From NCBI GenBank assembly GCA_031273185.1, contig JAISSG010000120.1, positions 1-11,299 on the forward strand: a stretch of 11,299 nt of DNA, in the 5' to 3' direction. Position numbers and translations under genes: made by a program. The notes under the pieces were generated by a model. It searched no databases and had not been told where the DNA came from. It saw only the letters and a list, made by a program, of their open reading frames with translations. Shown piece after piece: positions 6,894-11,299 of this stretch; the stretch's first letter is position 1, and each line of letters starts with the position of its first letter. The stretch is from Treponema sp. (GTDB lineage Bacteria; Spirochaetota; Spirochaetia; Treponematales; Breznakiellaceae).

Positions 6894-7954
6894 TTGCCTG
6901 CGTTAAGTACGGTGTTTTCGATTTCCCTTAGCTGGGATCGGTAGAGCCGGGCGATGTTGTCGCCGTAGTCCGCTATAAGCTGGATGATGTTCCGGGGTTG
7001 CGCCCCGTCCATGCCGTTGATGCGATCCCCGGCATCGCCCAGGCCCGGAAGGATATACGCCTGATCGTTGAGGACGGGGTCCATCCAAAGGGTGTAGACA
7101 TCGCAGTTTTCCAGGGCGCGGACAACCCGCAGAACCCCCTTGAGGGCGGAGATGGCGTTAAAAAACCGTATCGACCTTGGCTTTACACCCGCCTCCAGCA
7201 GGTACTTCACCACCGTTATCAGGCTTCCGCCCGTGGCGTTCATGGGATCGGCAAACACCAGGTCCTTGCCGTCCAGCGCCTCAAGCCTGAAAAACGAGCG
7301 GTCAAGATCGAAAATGTACTCCATGTTGGCTTCTTTTTTGGTGTCGTCGCGCTGTATCCTGAACAGGGCAAAAGGAGTCACGTAGCCGTGCGACGAGTAT
7401 TCCTGTATCTCCTTGCTCATGATCATCGAGGGCAGCAAGGCCCCCCGCAGCATCACGCACATGACGGTATTTTCGATCTGGCTGTCGATGTTGGTGATCT
7501 TGTGCACCGCGTAGTTCTGCACCGGGTTGGTAACCGGGGTTTTGACGATAAGGTAGTTCTTGTTCGAGCCGTGGATGCCTCCCCAGGCAAGCTTGAACAG
7601 CATTTCATAGGCCCGCTGAATGTAGTAGATAAATTCCTGGTGCTCTGTCCGCACGTCCCGCAGCTTGGCGATAAGCCTCGATGCCTCCGGGTGGCTTTCC
7701 TGGGGGCTGAGAAAAGTATACACATGGATATTCGGCATCTGCCGGCAGATCCCCTGCATCAGGACCCCCATCTCGTTGTACAGGGAGATGAGGCTGTCTT
7801 CGCCGCCCCGCCTTTCCGCCTGGATGCCGGATCCAAGCTGGGAAAACGACTTCATCACCTGGCTGTACAGGCCGTCCATCCGGGCAAGGTTCTCCTTGTC
7901 CGGCGCGCTTAGGTATCCGTCCAGGTCCTCGGCCCTGAGAATGATTTTGCTCAT
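6890..7954 (-). CDS. upp: Uracil phosphoribosyltransferase-like protein with N-terminal extension
   Basis: UPRT converts uracil and PRPP to UMP in pyrimidine salvage. From ATG 7954 the protein has 354 residues, against about 210 for ordinary Upp. The UPRT region (about 76-345) contains [14 protein letters not shown] (94-107), matching the usual N-terminal helix. It also has [10 protein letters not shown] (167-176), the PRPP loop DPMNATGGS (236-244), and [10 protein letters not shown] (302-311), the uracil-binding block. The PRPP loop has Asn where Leu is usual (DPMLATGGS). The first ~75 residues are a helical, charged extension of unknown role. ATG 7954 is preferred over an upstream TTG because it is followed directly by charged sequence. 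It lacks a ribosome binding site, but a promoter lies immediately upstream. It is the first gene of the operon, and its TGA overlaps the next ATG. Confidence 0.88.
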   Translation of the reverse strand: MSKIILRAEDLDGYLSAPDKENLARMDGLYSQVMKSFSQLGSGIQAERRGGEDSLISLYNEMGVLMQGICRQMPNIHVYTFLSPQESHPEASRLIAKLRDVRTEHQEFIYYIQRAYEMLFKLAWGGIHGSNKNYLIVKTPVTNPVQNYAVHKITNIDSQIENTVMCVMLRGALLPSMIMSKEIQEYSSHGYVTPFALFRIQRDDTKKEANMEYIFDLDRSFFRLEALDGKDLVFADPMNATGGSLITVVKYLLEAGVKPRSIRFFNAISALKGVLRVVRALENCDVYTLWMDPVLNDQAYILPGLGDAGDRINGMDGAQPRNIIQLIADYGDNIARLYRSQLREIENTVLNAGK

Positions 7955-7964
7955 TTCAGGATAT

Positions 7965-7993
7965 AGTATATTTTGAAACAAGGCAAATTGCAA
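7965..7993 (-). promoter_or_regulatory. Promoter of the upp-ligA-dinB operon
   Basis: On the minus strand TTGCAA (7993-7988; 4/6) and TATACT (7970-7965; 5/6) are spaced by 17 bases. Transcription would begin near 7958, only about four bases before ATG 7954. No Shine-Dalgarno sequence is present there, so the mRNA may be leaderless. Confidence 0.5.
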
Positions 7994-8000
7994 GGCAACA

Positions 8001-8052
8001 CAAAAGGGGCCGCCCTGGTGAGCGGTCCCTTTGTAACGGCTACAGCGTTAGT
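8001..8052. repeat. Terminator-containing repeat, copy 1
   Basis: This ~50-base sequence is nearly identical to 8818-8872 in the same orientation. They share GGGCCGCCCTGRTGAGCGG, then CCCTTTGTAACGGCTACAG and GTTAGT, with only a few substitutions and a different A-run length. The similarity extends about 20 bases beyond the hairpin, so it is a repeat, not just two similar terminators. Confidence 0.75.
8002..8032 (-). terminator. Terminator-like hairpin ahead of upp
   Basis: In minus-strand RNA, AAAGGG-ACCGC (8032-8022) pairs with GCGG-CCCCUUUU (8013-8002) across an 8-base loop with one A/C mismatch. A short U-run (UUUU) follows. It would end transcripts coming from the DUF2335 gene and isolate the upp promoter. 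The short U-run makes it weaker than copy 2. Confidence 0.5.
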
Positions 8053-8078
8053 AGCCATGCTCCGCCTGTCCTACAGGC
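8038..8078 (-). other. Two further stacked hairpins between DUF2335 and upp
   Basis: GGCTAC (8038-8043) pairs with GTAGCC (8051-8056), and GCCTGT (8064-8069) pairs with ACAGGC (8073-8078), each a perfect 6-base stem. With the terminator hairpin next to them, a minus-strand RNA here would fold into three stems and end at the U-run. TTGACA at 8151-8146, just after the DUF2335 stop, could be a -35, but the nearest -10 (TAAAAT, 8131-8126) is only 14 bases away. It is either a small RNA candidate or just an elaborate 3' end of the DUF2335 mRNA. Confidence 0.25.
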
Positions 8079-8157
8079 CCTCGCGCATCAAATTTTTGTC
8101 CATCATTGTGCAATTACCACGCTGAATTTTATCGTTAATTCATTATGTCAAAATGAA

Positions 8158-8541
8158 CTATTTCCTGTTCTGCCGAAGCCCCTTGAAAGCGTTTATTATT
8201 ATGGGAGAAAAACTAGCGGCTATTGCAGCTATAGCTCCTCCAGTGTAACCTGATGTAGCAAGATATATACACGCCAATATCCCACCACCACCAAGCAGAA
8301 GCGTGAAAATTTGACCTATTATTGGGACAAAAAAATTGGACAGTGAAATCCTGTTTTTGGTATTAACATCAGCCGCATTATGGGCTTCCGCCATTCGCAT
8401 TATACGTTCTGGAAATGAAGGATCGGCATTTTTGTATCTTTCCAAGATGACAGGATCAGGCAATGGGCCTTGGAATGTTTCATTTATTTCCTGACGGGTG
8501 AGAATAACAGACTTTTCATTTTGTTGTTGCGGATTAGCCAT
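8158..8541 (-). CDS. DUF2335-like small membrane protein
   Basis: From ATG 8541 the protein has 127 residues. GPLPDPVILERYKNADPSF (25-43) followed by PERIMRMAEAHN resembles the conserved DUF2335 motif (PLPxPExLxxYxxxxPxxxxRIxxMAE). Two hydrophobic stretches follow at about 70-93 (IIGQIFTLLLGGGGILACIYLA) and 97-117, with a basic C-terminus (KGLRQNRK). It is predicted to be a two-helix inner-membrane protein with a cytoplasmic N-terminal region. The function of the family is unknown; members are scattered in accessory regions. AGGGAG just before the ATG supports this start over ATG 8583. It follows a small ORF by 10 bases and probably forms an operon with it. Confidence 0.75.
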   Translation of the reverse strand: MANPQQQNEKSVILTRQEINETFQGPLPDPVILERYKNADPSFPERIMRMAEAHNAADVNTKNRISLSNFFVPIIGQIFTLLLGGGGILACIYLATSGYTGGAIAAIAASFSPIIINAFKGLRQNRK

Positions 8542-8551
8542 AAACTCCCTT

Positions 8552-8743
8552 CTAAGGCGTTTGCTTGCTTTCCCGCTTGGCATCCGAACACTCTCTTATG
8601 GCAAACCTCAAGGAATTTCCGGCTTGATGAAAGGAATTGGCGACACCTTTCCATGCGGAATTTGGGGAAGGATAGTCAGAATAAGGACTCGGGGAAGGGA
8701 AAAGTTGCCCAACTGAATTCATGCCCTTTGCAAAGTCATTCAT
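8552..8743 (-). CDS. Small hypothetical protein (63 aa) upstream of DUF2335 gene
   Basis: From ATG 8743 the ORF encodes MNDFAKGMNSVGQLFPSPSP, then a Ser/Pro/Tyr linker, a probable amphipathic helix (AWKGVANSFHQAGNSLRFAI) and a charged tail. It ends 10 bases before the DUF2335 start, which is typical operon spacing. Many Ser and Pro residues and the single helix suggest a small soluble protein. I do not recognise it. The frame also extends upstream to a GTG at 8818 inside the terminator repeat, but that part is unlikely to be coding. No clear ribosome binding site precedes ATG 8743. Confidence 0.5.
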   Translation of the reverse strand: MNDFAKGMNSVGQLFPSPSPYSDYPSPNSAWKGVANSFHQAGNSLRFAIRECSDAKRESKQTP

Positions 8744-8747
8744 GTAT

Positions 8748-8778
8748 ATAATATCGCCTGTTTTGGGAAATTTTTCAA
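8748..8778 (-). promoter_or_regulatory. Possible promoter of the small ORF and DUF2335 gene
   Basis: TTGAAA (8778-8773) is followed by TATTAT (8753-8748) at 19 bases, longer than ideal. The -10 lies only 4 bases before ATG 8743, so a transcript from it would start at or just inside the ORF. It is weak evidence, but the position after the cyd terminator is where a promoter for this unit should be. Confidence 0.3.
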
Positions 8779-8817
8779 TCCCCGTGCCCTCCGTGTGAGC
8801 CTCTTCTTCCCTAAGCA

Positions 8818-8872
8818 CAAAAAAAAGGGCCGCCCTGATGAGCGGCCCCTTTGTAACGGCTACAGTGTTAGT
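8818..8872. repeat. Terminator-containing repeat, copy 2
   Basis: This second copy of the element at 8001-8052 directly follows the cydB stop codon. It has a longer A-run (8 bases) than copy 1 and C instead of T in the descending arm of the stem. The two copies bracket the small ORF and the DUF2335 gene. Confidence 0.75.
8819..8852 (-). terminator. Intrinsic terminator of cydAB
   Basis: In minus-strand RNA, AAAGGGGCCGC (8852-8842) folds onto GCGGCCC plus UUU (8833-8824) across an 8-base loop, with a single bulged G. It is followed by eight U residues in total (8826-8819). It lies 21 bases after the cydB stop codon, the expected place for the end of the cyd transcript. Confidence 0.8.
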
Positions 8873-9994
8873 CTAGTAGTCCAGATTCAGCTTGAGGTCT
8901 TCTTCCGTAAGCCGCTTGCGGAATACCCAGTAAGTCCAGATCTGGTAGGCAAGCACCACCGGGACCAGACAAACCGCCACTATGGTCATCAGCGTCAGTG
9001 TGTACGCCGATGACGAAGCATTGTAGATGGTCAGGCTAAATGCCGGGTCCACATTGGACCTCAGCACGTTGGGGAACATACCGGCAAACACGGCAAAGGT
9101 AAAGAGGGGTATGGCCAGGGCGGTTCCGAGGAAGGCAAAGCCGGAGCGGCCTTTCAGGAACATAAAGATGGAGAACAACAGCGCCACCGCCGCCACCAGA
9201 GTCAAGCCCAAGGCCACAAGGCCCAGGGGACCTGCCACGGACGTACCTGCCACGGATGCTGCCAAGGATGGGCTTTCCTTGGCGAATGCTGCCAGGGGAC
9301 CCATCATGGGGTTGATAAACATCCCGCTGAACAGGAATGCGCATACCAGCCACAGCACCAGCGTTATCAGCATTACCAGGAAGAAACGGGGCGCGTATTG
9401 CTTAATCCGAACCTGCAGGGCCTTGTTATCGGTCTTTATGTCGATAAACAGGCAGCCGTGGTAGCAGAACAGGGCAAGGAAGGATATCCCGCACAGTAAA
9501 TCCCAGGGCTCAAGCAGGAAGAAGAACGTGCTGGGAAGCTGCTTGTCGACGCCACCAACAGGCACGCCAAAAACCAGATTGGAGACCGCTACGCCCCACA
9601 GGAGGCCCGGAAGGGCGCTACTGATAGCCAGTATTATATCCCAGCGACCTTGCCACACAGGGTCTTGCTTTTTGCTGCGATATTCAAAGGCGACTATACG
9701 GAGGATAAGGGCCAGCAACATCAGGAACAGGGCCAGGTAAAAGCCGCTGAACAGGGAGGCGTACCAATGGGGGAAGGCCGCGAAAATAGCCCCTCCCGCA
9801 GTAAGCAGCCACACTTCATTGCCATCCCAGATGGGACCCAGCGCATTGAGGATCAGGCGGCGCTCATTGTTGGTTTTACCCAAGAGGGGCAGAACCGCGC
9901 CTGCGCCGTAATCGAAGCCTTCCAGAAAGAAGTACCCCGCAAACAGCACTGCAACCAAAAGAAACCATATTGCTTGAAGAATATCGTGACTCAT
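8873..9994 (-). CDS. cydB: Cytochrome bd quinol oxidase subunit II
   Basis: CydB pairs with CydA in the inner membrane to form cytochrome bd, which oxidises quinol and reduces oxygen to water with high affinity. The 373-residue length is normal. The N-terminus shows the family signature: AIWFLLVAVLFAGYFFLEGFDYGAG (about 8-32), then ILNALGPIWDGNEVWLLTAGGAIFAAFP (48-75). About nine hydrophobic helices are spread along the sequence. ATG at 9994 follows a near-perfect AAGGAGG with a 7-base spacer, and this ribosome binding site overlaps the cydA stop. The gene ends just before a strong terminator, so cydAB forms its own transcript, separate from the upp operon. No cydDC genes are seen in the window. 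Confidence 0.95.
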   Translation of the reverse strand: MSHDILQAIWFLLVAVLFAGYFFLEGFDYGAGAVLPLLGKTNNERRLILNALGPIWDGNEVWLLTAGGAIFAAFPHWYASLFSGFYLALFLMLLALILRIVAFEYRSKKQDPVWQGRWDIILAISSALPGLLWGVAVSNLVFGVPVGGVDKQLPSTFFFLLEPWDLLCGISFLALFCYHGCLFIDIKTDNKALQVRIKQYAPRFFLVMLITLVLWLVCAFLFSGMFINPMMGPLAAFAKESPSLAASVAGTSVAGPLGLVALGLTLVAAVALLFSIFMFLKGRSGFAFLGTALAIPLFTFAVFAGMFPNVLRSNVDPAFSLTIYNASSSAYTLTLMTIVAVCLVPVVLAYQIWTYWVFRKRLTEEDLKLNLDY

Positions 9995-10008
9995 TATCCA
10001 ACCTCCTT
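9995..10008 (-). promoter_or_regulatory. Strong ribosome binding site of cydB
   Basis: AAGGAGG (10008-10002) with spacer TTGGATA precedes ATG 9994. It overlaps the cydA TAA (10009-10007), so termination of CydA could feed ribosomes to cydB. Confidence 0.8.
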
Positions 10009-11299
10009 AACCAGCGGTAGCCGGCTTTGTTGTTATACCGGCCAAACCTTCGCGGGTGATTTTTACGACCAGTGTTATAGCGATGCCCGTCAGCACACTG
10101 TAGATAACGGTAAACCCAAGCAGAGAGATGAGTACCTGTATCGACGCACCTCCCCTCAGTACCTTGCTTACGCCCTCGTTTACCGTTTGGAGGCCATACA
10201 CTACCCAGGGCTGCCGTCCCATCTCAGCCAGGATCCAGCCGCTGGTGTTGGCAATATAGGGCAGTAACATGGCGGGCAATAGCAGACCCAGGAATTTAGG
10301 ATGCTTCTGCAACGTTTCATCTTTTCGCCACAGTACCGCCAGCAAGGCCATAAGCAGCATCAACGCGCCGGCGGCCATCATAAAGCGGAAGACATAGAAG
10401 ACTATCCATACATTGGGTACATAATCCACCTTGCCGTACTCGGCCTCGAACTCGGGAGTCCCGTGCGTGTCGGCGTACTTTTCCTGCAGTTCTCTTTTGA
10501 CATTGTTGATGCCAAACAGTCCGCCGTGGAACAGGAGTTTCATCACCCCGGGAATGGGGAGGGGTATTTCAAAGGTGTTCTTCCCTTCCGCCTTATTGGG
10601 AATAGCAATGATGGGCCAGTAGACATTATTTTCCGTACCGGATTCGGGAGTGTCCCACAGCGCGTCAGCCGCCGCCATTTTCATCGGCTGCTCATCTGGT
10701 CCCGCTACGAAACCGGCCTGGATGACCCCGGTGGTGAATAACGCCACAATACCGATACACGCAAATGCCGCCCCCTGCTTAAAGGCCTTGCCAAACAACT
10801 GCGTGTCACGGCCCTTGGCTATCTGATAGGCCGTTATGCCCAGCACAAAAAAGCCCGCCGTGGTCAGCGCCGCAGAGAATACGTGGAGATACTGGTAGAG
10901 AACATGGGGAGTAAACAACCCAAAAATATTGTGCAACTGCGCCCGGCCATCTACGATTCTAAATGCCGACTCAAGCGGCGGGCTCTGCATGAAGGAGTTG
11001 GCGGCAAGTATCCAGAGAGCGGATATGGAAGTGCCAAACGCCACCAGCCAGATACAGGCCAGATGTACCTTCTTGGACAATTTGTCCCAGCCGAAAACCC
11101 ACAGACCCAGGAAGGTGGATTCAATGAAAAAGGCCAATAAGGCCTCGATAGCCAGCGGGGCTCCAAAAATATCCCCCACATAGCGCGCATATTCGCTCCA
11201 GTTCATGCCGAATTGGAATTCCTGCACGATACCCGAGGCGACACCCATGGCAAAATTGACAAGGAACAATTTCCCCAAAAATTTTACCAGCTTCTTTTG
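10007..11299 (-). CDS. cydA: Cytochrome bd quinol oxidase subunit I (N-terminus beyond window)
   Basis: The frame is open to the right edge, giving 430 visible residues; roughly the first 50 are missing. The visible start KFLGKLFLVNFAMGV and VQEFQFGMNWSEY match CydA. Conserved residues present (visible numbering): the two Glu of PLAIEALLAFFIES (52, 60), His139 in LHVFS, the likely b558 ligand, and Arg305/Met307 in FRFMM. GRQPW follows near 362-366. The quinol loop begins near QPMKMAAADALW (about 204-215) and is of the short type without the long E. coli insert. The Glu that normally follows the conserved Lys by five residues is Asp here (codon 10666-10664). The His ligand of heme b595 would be in the missing part. 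It is transcribed before cydB with 12 bases between. Confidence 0.95.
   Translation of the reverse strand, partial: QKKLVKFLGKLFLVNFAMGVASGIVQEFQFGMNWSEYARYVGDIFGAPLAIEALLAFFIESTFLGLWVFGWDKLSKKVHLACIWLVAFGTSISALWILAANSFMQSPPLESAFRIVDGRAQLHNIFGLFTPHVLYQYLHVFSAALTTAGFFVLGITAYQIAKGRDTQLFGKAFKQGAAFACIGIVALFTTGVIQAGFVAGPDEQPMKMAAADALWDTPESGTENNVYWPIIAIPNKAEGKNTFEIPLPIPGVMKLLFHGGLFGINNVKRELQEKYADTHGTPEFEAEYGKVDYVPNVWIVFYVFRFMMAAGALMLLMALLAVLWRKDETLQKHPKFLGLLLPAMLLPYIANTSGWILAEMGRQPWVVYGLQTVNEGVSKVLRGGASIQVLISLLGFTVIYSVLTGIAITLVVKITREGLAGITTKPATAG

Noticed and set aside
7951..8059. 35-codon minus-strand ORF reading through terminator copy 1 (starts [12 protein letters not shown])
   Set aside because: It is made of the repeat and promoter sequence, and the same reading occurs in copy 2, as expected of a chance frame through a repeated terminator.
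8064..8078. CTGT-CCT-ACAG resembling a LexA (SOS) operator
   Set aside because: The half-sites are 3 bases apart instead of 8, and it forms a simple hairpin. I see no other support for SOS control of the operon.
8744..8818. N-terminal extension of the small ORF to GTG 8818
   Set aside because: The GTG lies at the U-run of the cyd terminator, and the extra residues come from intergenic sequence.

Overview
The window reads as a piece of a bacterial chromosome, almost entirely coded on the minus strand. My best guess is a spirochaete of the Treponema type with moderate GC, such as a termite-gut treponeme. This is inferred from several short lipoproteins with relaxed lipoboxes, a divergent NAD-dependent DNA ligase and a long uracil phosphoribosyltransferase. 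No rRNA or tRNA is present to confirm it.

Left edge (1-349). The last 27 codons of an unidentified plus-strand gene end at 86. They abut the first ~20 codons of a DUF1697-family gene on the minus strand (89-175). That gene keeps its ribosome binding site and a good sigma70-type promoter but is broken off near 107-118. This looks like an insertion or rearrangement junction. No other gene is seen between 176 and 349.

Main operon (350-7954, minus strand; genes listed in order of transcription). The order is upp-like uracil phosphoribosyltransferase, TPR lipoprotein, DUF503/YlxP-like protein, two uncharacterised lipoproteins, trmB, ligA and dinB. Genes overlap or lie 1-26 bases apart, so they are probably co-transcribed. 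A promoter sits directly in front of upp and predicts a nearly leaderless mRNA. ligA starts with TTG inside the end of trmB, and dinB starts with GTG 14 bases after ligA. The functions are mixed: pyrimidine salvage, envelope lipoproteins, tRNA m7G46 modification, and DNA nick sealing with translesion synthesis. The TPR lipoprotein has a 7/8-base tandem repeat between its start codon and its signal-peptide core, which could switch the gene by slippage.

Middle module (7955-8872). A DUF2335-type small membrane protein and an upstream 63-codon ORF lie between two near-identical ~50-base elements. Each element contains a terminator-like hairpin. One copy ends the cydAB unit; the other lies ahead of upp.

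Right edge (8873-11299). cydB and the 3' nine-tenths of cydA encode cytochrome bd quinol oxidase, implying oxygen reduction or detoxification at low oxygen. CydA has Asp at the position usually occupied by a Glu in the quinol-binding loop.

I did not find a clearly new multi-gene defence or biosynthetic system. The best leads are the possible phase-variable lipoprotein, the clamp-binding-like tails on both LigA and DinB, the altered adenine pocket of LigA, and the repeat-flanked DUF2335 module.
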